Assembly (NCBI GenBank): GCA_003139095.1
Contig: PLHW01000014.1
Coordinates: 1 to 41,684 of the forward strand
Direction of reading: 5' to 3'
Source: Acidobacteriaceae bacterium
GTDB taxonomy: Bacteria; Acidobacteriota; Terriglobia; Terriglobales; Acidobacteriaceae
DNA length: 41,684 nt
In this document: positions 1-7,868 of the stretch, one piece after another
Position numbering within the stretch: the stretch's first letter is position 1
Layout: each line of letters begins with the position of its first letter
The notes under the pieces: model-generated
What the model was told of the DNA's origin: nothing
Seen by the model: the letters and a program-made list of their open reading frames with translations, nothing else
The model's database searches: none
Made by a program: the position numbers and the translations under genes

Positions 1-431
1 GACTTAGTGTGAACAGGCCCTAGTTCGCGTAAGTTCGAGTCTGCGTCCATTGCCTCGCAATGCATAAGAGCAGCATCTTTCCACATCTCCGCTCCGCCGC
101 GACGACTAGAGTAGTGGCCGAAAGTCTACCACTGGACGCAACAGGGCGGGCTAGCAGCCCTCACGCACGTTTGCCCAAAACTTACAAAGAACTACGGGCG
201 AAAGTACACGAGTGCACGGAGAGTAATTGTGGTCGGATAGTGGATTACCGTTTGACAACGGCGTAGGAAGGGATCTCGGACAGGGGCTACGAAAGAGTTG
301 CAGCGAGCGATTCGAAGCTTAGCGAAGGGAGGATAACTTAGCGAGCATTGCGGTGCCCGGCAGAGATAGAAATGCCCAGAAAGAATTGCACCTCGAACGG
401 GCGTGAAACGACGCTCGGTCGCCGGACCCGA
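1..431. other. no recognisable gene
   Basis: No frame on either strand gives a protein I recognise or a convincing ribosome binding site. The only open frame of any length (60-266, plus strand) is rich in Arg, Ser and Thr with no family resemblance and is probably chance. The stretch lies downstream of the minus-strand Flp pilin and small membrane peptide genes. It looks like decayed or intergenic DNA. Confidence 0.5.
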
Positions 432-554
432 TCATTTGCGATTCCTCTGATCTGGCTGGTCTGCTGCCAGCATCTTGCGGATTCGTCGCAATTCAATGAA
501 GCTCAGTGCGGTCATCGCACATAACACGATGCCAAATGAGGTTAGCACTATCAT
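432..554 (-). CDS. 40-residue single-pass membrane peptide
   Basis: A short frame on the minus strand starts with ATG at 554 and ends with TGA at 432. The product starts MIVLTSFGIVLCAMTALSFI and has one hydrophobic segment (about residues 2-20), followed by a basic stretch (ELRRIRKM) and a polar tail (ending QRNRK). This pattern suggests a single transmembrane helix with the basic tail in the cytoplasm. An AAGGGAG Shine-Dalgarno-like sequence lies 8 bases before the start, which supports translation. It lies downstream of the Flp pilin gene on the same strand, 120 bases away across a hairpin. Function is unknown. Being close to a pilin it could be a small accessory membrane peptide, but that is inference from position only. 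Confidence 0.5.
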   Translation of the reverse strand: MIVLTSFGIVLCAMTALSFIELRRIRKMLAADQPDQRNRK

Positions 555-640
555 TTATAAGGCTCCCTTCTTTACCAGCTCACAACGTTCCACCACCACC
601 GCACAAGAGGCCTAACATGCCGTCGCTTTCTAAAGAAGCG

Positions 641-674
641 CCGTGCGAATAGGAACGCACGACTCGTCGCACGG
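641..674 (-). terminator. hairpin just after the Flp pilin stop codon
   Basis: The arms CCGTGCG (641-647) and CGCACGG (668-674) are exact complements. They begin immediately after the pilin stop codon on the minus strand. An alternative inner pairing (CGTGCG with CGCACG) is also possible. There is no strong U tract, so it may be a weak terminator or an mRNA-stabilising 3' hairpin separating the abundant pilin message from the downstream small gene. Confidence 0.4.
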
Positions 675-839
675 TTATTGAATTGCGCTAGCTACCTGCG
701 AAAATATGGTGTTCGAATTTGTTCCTACGAGCTGGACCGTTCCTACTACCAATACGAGAATGACCGCCAACATCACTGCGTATTCAGCGATGTCCTGACC
801 CTGGTCGTCCCGCCATAACCCGCATAGAAAAGGCTTCAT
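675..839 (-). CDS. Flp/Fap-type pilin component
   Basis: This 54-residue protein begins MKPFLCGLWRDDQGQD. It continues into the type IVb pilin signature GQDIAEYAVM, with the conserved Glu-Tyr pair, and then a hydrophobic helix (about residues 20-42). Flp pilins are processed by the TadV prepilin peptidase near the Gly before the Glu-Tyr motif and assemble into Tad (tight adherence) pili. The ATG at 839 is chosen because the family starts there with a short basic leader, and a purine-rich GAGG lies just upstream. The frame stays open for a further 68 codons upstream, but that part has no pilin character. No other tad gene is visible, so this is an orphan pilin or its assembly genes are elsewhere, as is common in Acidobacteriota. 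The family assignment is firm; the role is inferred. Confidence 0.85.
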   Translation of the reverse strand: MKPFLCGLWRDDQGQDIAEYAVMLAVILVLVVGTVQLVGTNSNTIFSQVASAIQ

Positions 840-969
840 TTTGACCTCTGCCTCCAAGGCAGTGATCGTGAAGCATTGGGAAGAATTAGTCAAGAGCGGA
901 AATATGCCTTTTTGAGACCCATTCCAAACAGCCCGCTCGCTGGCGGTCGGCGGATGGCACCATGTTAAG

Positions 970-1165
970 GCATCCATCGTCATCAGCTTGTCTGGAACGG
1001 GCAGCACGTATTCGCAAGCCTGCGCAGCCTCCTGCAACGCCAAGATTGGAGGAACGCAAGCGAATCAGTTTGAGAAGACACTCATCGGCGGCGCGGCTAC
1101 TCTGGCCGGGTCGTTGAACGTCACCTTAATCAACGGCTATACCCCGCCTTCGGGAACCCTGGCGG
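970..1165 (+). pseudogene. fragment of a secreted beta-strand repeat (autotransporter-like) protein
   Basis: The translated frame contains SGTGSTYSQ, then IGGTQANQF, then GGAATLAGSLNVTLINGY. This matches the repeated beta-solenoid segment of large secreted or autotransporter-type proteins (a theta-A-T-L-x-G-T-L-N-V-x-L pattern ending in GYTPPSGT). Such proteins are usually many hundreds of residues long. Here only about 60 residues are recognisable. The similarity begins abruptly and is lost after SGT, so the piece is a remnant with no start or secretion signal. It is not likely to be functional. Confidence 0.5.
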
Positions 1166-2147
1166 AAAGCATGCGTCTGTCGAATCGCATGGTCTGCCGT
1201 CACCAGAGTTGGTGCCTGGACCACTGTCGTGACTCGCAGACAAGAGTGGGCGCGATAAGCTCTACGGCGACATCAATTTCACGAGAACGAGGTCTGGCCT
1301 TCATTCAACGACGAGCGATTCAAAACAAACCATGATGTCGGCGGTCTGACGCGCATGACTGCCGGAACCGAGGGCGAGATTGAGGTCGGGGCCGACATGT
1401 GGCGCGAACGCGCCGCGTGCTGAATTTCCCGATATTCCGGGTCCTGCATGATCCACTTGCAGTCTCTTAGCCATGACTCATATCTATGAGTCCACAAAAC
1501 GGGGGGATACATTCAAGACGAACATAAGACGAATGTCAACAGCCAAGATTCCATACGTTGCCGCCTGGGGTCCGTGTGCGGAACGCCAAGAGCCGCTCGC
1601 CGACAACTTGATCCCCAGTTGGACGAAAGTCTCCGGCAGCAGTCCTGCATCGCGACGGCCGGCGGTGTCAATCGTGCGGCACGATGCCGAACCTGGCGGT
1701 CCATCACAAGCGGCTTCGCAGCCACTCCGGCCCCGACTCGGAAGAGAACCTGATCACGCTTTGCTCCACACGCAATGCATCATTCCCCAGTCTCCGAAAA
1801 CATGGGAGTATTGACTGACGAGGCGGCGCTTCGGGGCGATGCTGGGTTGGATCGCGCTGCTACCGACACCGGGATAGGTGGATCGTGGTCCAGTCAGCAA
1901 CGGAATCCGTCTATAGCCTGGTTGGGATAAGGAGAGGTGTTGCAAAAGTAGGCCACAGAGGAGGCAATTTTGGGCTCTGCTGCTGCGGCTGGCAGACCGT
2001 CGGGAGTGCTCCCGATGGAAAATCGCCTTACGATGTCGCGAACAGGCCAGACCGGTGTGTTCTGGGGGCGTTTTCGAGGTCAAAAAGGAAATTCCGGATT
2101 GGATTACATTGGATGATCATCTTGGGAAACGGAAACGACACACGGGA
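1166..2147. other. about 1 kb without a supportable gene
   Basis: Several medium-length open frames exist on both strands (for example 1473-1814 plus, 1754-2083 minus). Their products are rich in Arg, Ser and Pro, show no recognisable motif and overlap each other, as expected of non-coding DNA. No tRNA, hairpin array or insertion-sequence end was recognised. The membrane-fusion and outer-membrane partners often found upstream of an EmrB exporter are not visible here. Confidence 0.4.
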
Positions 2148-3710
2148 ATGGGGCTGATCGGAAGCAGGGAACATCGTGATATCAATCCGTGGCTGATTGC
2201 CATCGCGGTCATGTCAAGCACATTCATGGAAGTGCTGGACACGACCGTGGTCAACGTTTCGCTGCCGCATATCGCGGGCAGCCTGTCTGCCAGCAACGAC
2301 GAAGCCACCTGGTCGCTCACCTCTTATCTGGTGGCCAACGCCATCATCCTTCCTATGACCGGCTGGCTTGCGGGGCGCTTCGGCAGAAAACGATTGCTGA
2401 TGCTCGCGGTGACCGGCTTCACCGGTGCGTCATTTTTGTGCGGGCTGGCGCCGTCCCTGCCGTTACTCATTTTTTGTCGCGTGATTCAAGGCGCGTGCGG
2501 CGGCGGACTGCAACCGCTCTCGCAGGCGATCCTTTTGGAATCGTTTCCGCCCGAAAAGCGCGGTCAGGCAATGGCATTCTGGGCCCTGGGCATCGTGGTG
2601 GCGCCCATGCTCGGCCCAGTGGCGGGAGGCTGGCTCACCGATAATTACAGTTGGCGATGGGTCTTTTACATCAACGTGCCGATCGGTGTTGCCGCCCTGG
2701 TTCTGACGCAACTGTTCATCTTCGATCCGCCTTATCTGCGGCGCCAAAAAACTGGCATCGACTATTGGGGAATTGGACTACTGGCGGTGGGTATCGGAAG
2801 CCTTCAGATCATGCTCGACAAGGGACAGGAAGACGATTGGTTCGGTTCGCGCTTCATCGTTGTGCTCTGCATCCTGGCAGTAGGAGGACTGGCTGCGCTG
2901 ATCGTTCGCGAGCTGAACGCTGACCATCCAGTGTTGGATCTCACGGTGTTCAAGTATCGCTCGTTCGCCATCGGCACATTCCTGATGACGCTGATTGGCT
3001 TCGTGCTGTACGGCAGCACGGTGCTATTGCCGCTGCTGATGCAGGTGCTGCTGGGCTATACGGCGACGCACGCCGGCATCACCAATCTGCCGCGCGGCCT
3101 GGCGTCGTTTCTGATCATGCCAATCGTCGGCCGCTTGATCGGCAAATTCGATCAGCGGAAGTTGCTTGCGGTTGGCCTGGTAGCCTCCGCCTATGCCATG
3201 TGGTCGCTCTCCCGGTTCAGCCTGAACGTGGCTTCGGTGGATTTCTGGTGGCCGCTGCTGATTCAAGGTGCAGCGTTGGGTTTTGTCTTCGTGCCACTTA
3301 CTACCATCACCAATGGCGCGATTCCGAATGAGCGCATGGGTAATGCCACCAGCTTGTTCAACCTGATGCGAAACATCGGCGCCAGCATTGGGATTGCCAC
3401 AGTCGAGACCTTGCAGGCCCGCAATGAGCAGAAGCACATCAATACCTTGAGTCCGCATATCTATCCGCAAAGTAGCGCATCTCGGCAGGTGTTGGAAAGC
3501 ATGAAAGCGCTATTTATGAGCCAAGGCTCCAGTTCCGCCACCGCGACAAAGCAGGCCTATCAGTCGATATGGGGAATGGTGCAACGGCAGGCGGCAATGC
3601 TGTCTTATAACGACACGTTTTTCTTCATGGCCTTGATGTTCGTTGCCATGATTCCGTTCCTGTTCCTGCTGAGAAAGCCGAAACCAGGGAAAGCAGGGTT
3701 GAAGAGCTGA
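2148..3710 (+). CDS. DHA2-family MFS multidrug exporter (EmrB/QacA type)
   Basis: The 520-residue protein belongs to the 14-helix drug:proton antiporters of the major facilitator superfamily. Visible hallmarks are LDTTVVNVSLPHIA in helix 1 (motif D1), GWLAGRFGRKRLL in the loop after helix 2 (motif A), and the motif C region leading to GGWLTDNYSWRWVFYINVP, which is typical of EmrB. Further hydrophobic helices follow, with a basic cytoplasmic end (LRKPKPGKAGLKS). The ATG at 2148 gives the usual family length (510-530). The frame is open upstream to 2055, but those extra residues are polar and atypical. No EmrA/HlyD adaptor or TolC-like gene adjoins it, so it may act alone or with distant partners. 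The exported compound cannot be told from the sequence. Confidence 0.9.
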   Translation: MGLIGSREHRDINPWLIAIAVMSSTFMEVLDTTVVNVSLPHIAGSLSASNDEATWSLTSYLVANAIILPMTGWLAGRFGRKRLLMLAVTGFTGASFLCGLAPSLPLLIFCRVIQGACGGGLQPLSQAILLESFPPEKRGQAMAFWALGIVVAPMLGPVAGGWLTDNYSWRWVFYINVPIGVAALVLTQLFIFDPPYLRRQKTGIDYWGIGLLAVGIGSLQIMLDKGQEDDWFGSRFIVVLCILAVGGLAALIVRELNADHPVLDLTVFKYRSFAIGTFLMTLIGFVLYGSTVLLPLLMQVLLGYTATHAGITNLPRGLASFLIMPIVGRLIGKFDQRKLLAVGLVASAYAMWSLSRFSLNVASVDFWWPLLIQGAALGFVFVPLTTITNGAIPNERMGNATSLFNLMRNIGASIGIATVETLQARNEQKHINTLSPHIYPQSSASRQVLESMKALFMSQGSSSATATKQAYQSIWGMVQRQAAMLSYNDTFFFMALMFVAMIPFLFLLRKPKPGKAGLKS

Positions 3711-3889
3711 CAGAACCCGGAGATAGAGACTTAATAGGCCTCGCTCAAGCGCTCTCACGTCGGGCTGTCATTCTCGCAGCACTACGAATACAGGCTGGAT
3801 ACGTTGGGTGACCAACGGCTTCGGCGTCGCGCAGACCGTTCAGCATGTTCCCAGCAGCTTCGGCATTCACCTCTTCCACAATCGTTGCA

Positions 3890-4230
3890 GAAGGCGCGCG
3901 AGATGCCGAAGGAGGGAAGGAGGGGGAAGGAGGAGTTTCGGCAGGAGGTGGAGAAGGAACTGACGGAGTTGATCTACTTCAAGCCCTACAAGAGCCAGAT
4001 CCCGGTGATCGAACAGGCGACCGAGACGCCGGCACGGATGCTCGGCTCAGACAAGTCGCGCGGCTAATGCCTGGAGATGATCTGTGCGCCGACTTTCTCT
4101 AGGGGCGAACCTGAATAATGGGAACCCCGAGACGCTGCTGTTGCCATTGACACGATTCATCAGTTCCCTGCCAGAAGATCAAGAGCAGGCTTTTCTCGAA
4201 AGCCTCCGGCGAGAAAGCATGTTGACCGTA
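3890..4230 (+). pseudogene. remnant of a conserved hypothetical protein
   Basis: Three consecutive pieces in shifting frames can be joined into one protein-like sequence: YFKPYKSQIPVIEQATETP and MLGSDKSRG, then CLEMICA, then ANLNNGNPETLLLPLTRF and LPEDQEQAFLESL. Between them are a TAA right after SRG, a frame change around 4086 and a TAG. The joined text resembles a conserved small protein that I associate with Acidobacteriota genomes (from memory, not from a search). Its function is unknown to me. Several disablements make expression as one protein impossible. It lies between the exporter and the toxin-antitoxin cluster. Confidence 0.5.
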
Positions 4231-4339
4231 TTCACCTGGGCAGCGCGTTGCCACTGGGCTGCGTTCACGATGCCCAGGGGTTGAATACTGAGACTCCCGT
4301 AATCCGGAGGCGCCAGTGGTCCGCCTTGAACGTTTCAAA

Positions 4340-4383
4340 CATGTACATAAATGTTGCACATGTGTACATTATGGGGGTATCTT
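4340..4383 (+). promoter_or_regulatory. vapBC promoter with palindromic operator
   Basis: ATGTACAT and, 14 bases further on, ATGTGTACAT flank TAAATGTTGCAC, giving two nearly identical self-complementary half-sites. TTGCAC (4354-4359) and TATCTT (4378-4383) are 18 bases apart and could serve as -35 and -10 elements. The operator therefore overlaps the promoter, as expected for toxin-antitoxin operons repressed by their own antitoxin complex. The antitoxin start lies about 20 bases downstream of the -10. Confidence 0.5.
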
Positions 4384-4403
4384 TTGAGGGAAGGGGTATT
4401 TTC

Positions 4404-4631
4404 ATGGCTACTGCTAGGAGTCGATCACACAAGCACTTTCAGTTGGATGCCGTGAAAATCAAGCGCGCCCAAAAAGCTTTGCGAGCGAAAACCGAGACGG
4501 AGGCCATCGAGCGCGCCTTGGATTTGGCGATTCGCGAACACGAGAGCAATCGACTGGCTCTCGAAGCCACCGAGCGCTTTGTCAAGAGCGGCATTGAGAT
4601 CAAGGACGTATACGGTACGTTGCGTGGTTAG
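4404..4631 (+). CDS. VapB-like antitoxin
   Basis: This 75-residue protein opens with a short strand segment (HKHFQLDAVKIKRAQKAL), followed by helices (TETEAIERALDLAIREHESN). This fits a ribbon-helix-helix DNA-binding antitoxin N-terminus. The C-terminal tail (VKSGIEIKDVYGTLRG) would wrap around the partner toxin. The ATG at 4404 follows an AAGGGG ribosome binding site. Its stop codon abuts the start of the PIN toxin gene with no gap, the usual layout of vapBC operons. The protein is expected to neutralise the toxin and repress its own promoter through the palindromes at 4340-4370. The family assignment rests mainly on size and context, as antitoxin sequences diverge quickly. Confidence 0.75.
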   Translation: MATARSRSHKHFQLDAVKIKRAQKALRAKTETEAIERALDLAIREHESNRLALEATERFVKSGIEIKDVYGTLRG

Positions 4632-5060
4632 ATGCAGCCCGCTCTGTTCGACTCTTCCATTTACATTACCGCCCTGCGGCAAGGAGACGACGCGGTTCTG
4701 GCGCTGCGCCGGTTGACTGCGGATGCGCCGCTTTGGCTCAGTGCCGTGGTACTCGAAGAACTCTATGCCGGGACTGCCGACCGCGATCGTCAAGTTGTAG
4801 AACGCCTGGAGCGAGATTTTGACAGGGCGAAGCGGATCCTGGTTCCGAATCTCAGTGACTGGACTCAGGCCGGCAGAGTGCTTGCTCGCTTGGCGGCCAA
4901 GTATCATTACGAAAAGATCGGGCAAGGACGTTTAACCAATGATGCACTGATCGCGATGAGCGCGGTTCGACTGGGCATCCGGGTGATCACAGCCAACGAA
5001 CGAGATTTCAGCAGGCTCGCCGAGTTTCGTGCCTTTCAGTGGCAAGTGGCCGCACTATGA
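4632..5060 (+). CDS. VapC-like PIN-domain ribonuclease toxin
   Basis: The 142-residue protein is a full-length PIN domain. Expected acidic active-site residues are visible: Asp7 in LFDSSIYI, Glu42/Glu43 in VLEELYAG, Asp104 in LTNDALIA, and Asn122/Asp125 in ITANERDF. Together they would bind Mg2+ or Mn2+ and cut RNA; known VapC toxins cleave initiator tRNA, other tRNAs or rRNA. It starts right after the antitoxin stop codon. Its TGA overlaps the ATG of a HigA-like antitoxin frame (5057), so the three frames read as one translationally coupled operon. The target RNA is not predictable. Confidence 0.85.
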   Translation: MQPALFDSSIYITALRQGDDAVLALRRLTADAPLWLSAVVLEELYAGTADRDRQVVERLERDFDRAKRILVPNLSDWTQAGRVLARLAAKYHYEKIGQGRLTNDALIAMSAVRLGIRVITANERDFSRLAEFRAFQWQVAAL

Positions 5061-5352
5061 AGAACCCGCCCCATCCGGGAGATTTCATTTGGCCGGAGAT
5101 TATCGAGCCCGCGGGTCTGTCGGTAACGGCAGCGGCGGCCGCGCTTCGGTTTTCCGGCCCGCGCTGTCCAGCCTGCTTAACGGCAAGGCTGACCTTTCCG
5201 GGGATATGGCGCTCCACATTGAGAAAGCCTTTGGCGTGAAGATGGACACGCTCATGCGGATGCAAGCCTCCTACGACATCGCCCAAACCCGCAAGCGGGA
5301 GAAGCACATCCACCTGCGGCGGATTCACCAGGTAGCCCCCGTTCACGCGTGA
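5057..5352 (+). pseudogene. HigA-like XRE antitoxin, frameshifted
   Basis: The first frame reads MKNPPHPGDFIWPEIIEPAG then LSVTAAAAAL. The next frame continues RPALSSLLNGKADLSGDMAL then HIEKAFGVKMDTLMRMQASY and ends near HQVAPVHA. Joined, these make a normal HigA/VapA addiction-module antitoxin: an N-terminal NPPHPGD motif and an XRE helix-turn-helix. The frame changes at about 5140-5155, where one base appears to be missing (296 bases, one short of a multiple of three). The ATG overlaps the vapC stop codon as ATGA. No HigB toxin gene is adjacent. It is either a recent pseudogene or a sequencing or assembly error in a working antitoxin. Confidence 0.7.
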
Positions 5353-5506
5353 GGAAATCAGCACGCGCGAAGGCGACCGACATGACCTTGCCTCGCCTTG
5401 TTGATCCTGGACTGTCTGGTCCAGCCATTCGCCCGCCGGTTCTTAGATGATCCAGGTCTGACCCGCGGCCATCTCAGGTCAATCTTGCGCAGGACTCTCA
5501 CGACGA

Positions 5507-5665
5507 TCAGGTTTTGTCTCGCAGGTCCTTCTGCTGGGCTTTTTCCCTGGCCTTGGCCCACCTGGCGTTTACGGCCTGACGGGCTTGTTCCCGCCCTTGT
5601 TCGACCGTCAGTTTTGCGGTGCGAGCCTTACCGCCCTTCAGCCCACCAAGTCGTCCGAGAGCCAC
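5507..5665 (-). CDS. small basic GGKAR-motif protein (possibly partial)
   Basis: Read on the minus strand from a GTG at 5665, this gives about 52 residues: VALGRLGGLKGGKARTAKL, then a helix (TVEQGREQARQAVNARW), then a charged tail (KAREKAQQKDLRDKT). The GGxKGGKARxxxL...AxxARW pattern recurs in small bacterial proteins of unknown function often found beside toxin-antitoxin or mobile genes. It lies directly downstream of the minus-strand PIN toxin and in the same frame, separated from it only by the toxin stop codon and about a dozen codons with no start. The true start is uncertain, and the N-terminus may be lost. Confidence 0.4.
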   Translation of the reverse strand: MALGRLGGLKGGKARTAKLTVEQGREQARQAVNARWAKAREKAQQKDLRDKT

Positions 5666-5701
5666 TGCCCCCTTGCTGGGAATCGGGAAAGGGACGGGCG
5701 C

Positions 5702-6133
5702 TCACAAATCAGTGGGGGTTGCGAAGGGGTTTTCGATACGCATACCTGCGATCGTCTGTCCCGCGTTCAGGTCCTCCGAGAGGATCCGATTGGCGCCGCT
5801 TTTGAGAGCAGACGCGACAATGAGAGCATCCCAGAATCCGATCTGGGATTCATCCTCGATTCTAAATGCAGTTGAGATTTCAGCAGGTGTGGTGTCGACG
5901 CACCAGATTGCGTAGCTGCTCACAACAAGGCGGGCCGATTCTTTCGATATCGGATGCGGAATCTTGCGCGTGACATTCACATAGAATTCGTGCAGCACCT
6001 GTATGCTGAGAACGCCAGTCCGTTCACTCCAAAGGTCATGGAGAACCATCTTCGCGGCTTCGTGCTTTGCTTTCGCATCGACGTCGTGAGCGTAAATCAA
6101 CACATTCGTATCGACAAATGTCCTATCGCTCAT
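5702..6133 (-). CDS. PIN-domain toxin (VapC family)
   Basis: The 143-residue protein opens with SDRTFVDTNVLIYAHD, the canonical PIN start with Asp8. Other acidic residues at the expected places are Glu49 (LHEFY), Asp102 (FWDALIVASA) and Glu120/Asp121 (LSEDLNAG), consistent with a divalent-metal ribonuclease. Its start overlaps the end of the upstream antitoxin gene by 11 bases, a tight translational coupling. It converges with the vapB-vapC-higA operon at 4404-5352. It differs clearly in sequence from the other PIN toxin, so it is a separate module and not a duplicate. Confidence 0.85.
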   Translation of the reverse strand: MSDRTFVDTNVLIYAHDVDAKAKHEAAKMVLHDLWSERTGVLSIQVLHEFYVNVTRKIPHPISKESARLVVSSYAIWCVDTTPAEISTAFRIEDESQIGFWDALIVASALKSGANRILSEDLNAGQTIAGMRIENPFATPTDL

Positions 6134-6377
6134 GCAATTCGTCCCGGCCCGCTCGGATTATTCCGCCCATGTGAAATCCTTTGTCGAGAATCGCCCTCGC
6201 CTGCCGTTCGGCGCGGTCGTACGTTTCTTGGTCGCCAACGAGGAACTCGATCTCCTGTGCCAGGAGGCCACTGATCGAAGTTTCACGTCGGGCAGCGAGA
6301 ATCTTGGCTTTCTTGAGCAGCTGCCGACTCAGACTTATCGTGACGTTCTGCTTCCCGCCATTCCGTGAAGTCGTCAT
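6123..6377 (-). CDS. ribbon-helix-helix (CopG-like) antitoxin of the PIN toxin
   Basis: The 84-residue protein has an N-terminal basic strand (KQNVTISLSRQLLKKAKILA) and a second helix (RETSISGLLAQEIEFLV), matching the ribbon-helix-helix fold. The C-terminal part (FHMGGIIRAGRDELHER) is the likely toxin-binding tail. It precedes and overlaps the PIN toxin gene. A perfect 33-bp palindrome begins 16 bases upstream of its ATG and is the natural autoregulatory operator for such a protein. The start at 6377 keeps the complete strand segment. Confidence 0.8.
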   Translation of the reverse strand: MTTSRNGGKQNVTISLSRQLLKKAKILAARRETSISGLLAQEIEFLVGDQETYDRAERQARAILDKGFHMGGIIRAGRDELHER

Positions 6378-6393
6378 GGTTCCCTCTCAAATC

Positions 6394-6426
6394 CACGTAA
6401 AATACGTGTAACACGTATTTTACGTG
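6394..6426. promoter_or_regulatory. perfect 33-bp palindrome, antitoxin operator
   Basis: The 16-base arm CACGTAAAATACGTGT (6394-6409) is followed by one base and its exact reverse complement (6411-6426). The arms also contain repeated TACGTGT units, giving several half-sites for dimeric ribbon-helix-helix repressors. The site lies immediately upstream of the antitoxin start and would cover its promoter. Confidence 0.75.
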
Positions 6427-6704
6427 TAGTCAAGTCCCTCCCCCTTTGCTCATGACGCGCCTGCTAGATGTAAGACAGAGTCGACCGGTTTCGACAAGCT
6501 ATTTCTGCTGAGTTTCGAGGGGAATGTCAGCAGATCAGGTTTTGTCCTGTGGGAAGAGAACTTGATCACGAGCGCGCTGCGGGGAAGGCCATTGCACATC
6601 CCCACGGAGACAAAACTCACAGTCCTGGAGCTAAGCGTAGGAGGGTTCGTCCCCCCTCCAATGAAGGTTCGACCAGGTAGAACGTCGCCTGCTCGCGTGG
6701 TCTA
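6427..6704. other. intergenic stretch between TA module and ATPase gene
   Basis: This 278-base stretch separates the TA operator from the end of the ATPase gene. No motif, tRNA or convincing short gene was seen. A frame on the plus strand enters it but only mirrors the ATPase gene. Confidence 0.4.
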
Positions 6705-7862
6705 TCAGAGTTCGGTCACGGGCAAAGCGCGGACTCCGTCGGCGATTGGGAAACTGTTCGAAGTGCGACAGATAATCGCGCCGCTGGCGATCCGCGATTT
6801 GCCAATCACGTTGCGCACGAAATCGAGGTTCACGGCATCGCCGGCAGCCGGTACTTCGGTCCATTTTGCTTCGAATAGTTCCAAACGTCCGCCGATATCA
6901 ACCACGAAATCCACCTCCCGCGACCGGTCACGCCAGAAAAATAGGCTGCCCATGCGTCCGGCACGGCGCTCGCGCTCGCGCAATTGCGCAAAAACAAAGG
7001 TTTCCCAGATGGCGCCTGCCCCCGGCGCTTGACGGAGAGCTTCTTCGGAGCGGATGTTCAGCAGCGCGCAAAGGAGTCCGGTATCCGCCAAGTAAAGTTT
7101 GGGACTTTTGACGATGGACTTGGTGCGGTTCGAGAACCATGGCTCAAGCAACACGATCTGCCCGGAAGCCTCGAGGGTGGACATCCAATGGTTCGCGGTG
7201 GAGGGAGCAATCCCGATGTCTCGCGCCAGGTCGGCTTTGTTGAGTAAGTTTGCGGAACGGAGCGCACAAGCGCGCAGAAAGCGCTCGAAATCGCGCAAGC
7301 TGCCCACGTTGGCGAGCGACCGCACGTCGCGTTCTAGATAGGTGGCCAGATAAGAGTTGTAGAAGGCTGTCCCGTCGATGTCCGGGTTGGCATGGAGCTC
7401 CGGAAACCCACCCCGCACGATGGCAGCTTCGAGCACGGTTCGAGGCAGCGCCGCAAGAATCTCCCTAAAGGATAGTGTTTCCAATTCTGCGACGTCGGCC
7501 CGTCCGGCCAGGGAGTCGGAAACACTCTTTATCAGCGTGAACTTCTGAGAGCCGGTAAGAAGGAATTGTCCATTGCGGGTCCGACTAGCATCCACGGCGC
7601 TCTTGAGATATCGGAATAAACCGGGTGCGTATTGCACCTCATCGATGATCACTGGCGGCGAGTGGCGGCGAAGAAAGCTTTGTGGTTCTTTTTCGGCCTG
7701 TTCGGCTTCGGTAGGAAGGTCCAGGGATACGAATTGATGGTTCGGAAAGAGCCGTCGAAATGTAGAAGTCTTGCCGGTCTGGCGGGCGCCCGTGAGCACT
7801 ACGACTGGACGGGACCGCGCAGAGCGTAGCAGGCGGGGCTCGATATCCCGCGGTATCCACAT
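6705..7862 (-). CDS. AAA ATPase with DUF4143 domain
   Basis: The 385-residue protein has a Walker A motif (GARQTGKT, about residues 25-32) and a Walker B motif (PVIIDEVQ, about 70-77). It follows with sensor-like LLTGSQ, and the C-terminal half has the DUF4143 pattern (KLYLADTGLLCALL, then FWRDRSREVDFVV and LFEAKWTE). That last part resembles a restriction-endonuclease-like fold with Asp and Glu-x-Lys residues. This widespread family has no settled function; members occur near toxin-antitoxin and defence genes. The ATG at 7862 is preferred over a start at 7898, because the intervening bases hold a strong promoter overlapped by an inverted repeat. The -10 element ends 7 bases before the ATG, so the message may be leaderless. 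Confidence 0.85.
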   Translation of the reverse strand: MWIPRDIEPRLLRSARSRPVVVLTGARQTGKTSTFRRLFPNHQFVSLDLPTEAEQAEKEPQSFLRRHSPPVIIDEVQYAPGLFRYLKSAVDASRTRNGQFLLTGSQKFTLIKSVSDSLAGRADVAELETLSFREILAALPRTVLEAAIVRGGFPELHANPDIDGTAFYNSYLATYLERDVRSLANVGSLRDFERFLRACALRSANLLNKADLARDIGIAPSTANHWMSTLEASGQIVLLEPWFSNRTKSIVKSPKLYLADTGLLCALLNIRSEEALRQAPGAGAIWETFVFAQLRERERRAGRMGSLFFWRDRSREVDFVVDIGGRLELFEAKWTEVPAAGDAVNLDFVRNVIGKSRIASGAIICRTSNSFPIADGVRALPVTEL

Positions 7863-7868
7863 GGTGCT

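Noticed and set aside
1473-1814. open frame of 113 residues
   Set aside because: No family resemblance, composition typical of chance frames, no ribosome binding site.
2055-2147. longer N-terminus of the MFS exporter
   Set aside because: The residues are polar and unlike the family; the ATG at 2148 gives the usual length.
4068-4090. stop codons in the conserved hypothetical remnant as possible recoded selenocysteine
   Set aside because: The stops are TAA and TAG, not TGA, and there are frame shifts, so recoding cannot explain them.
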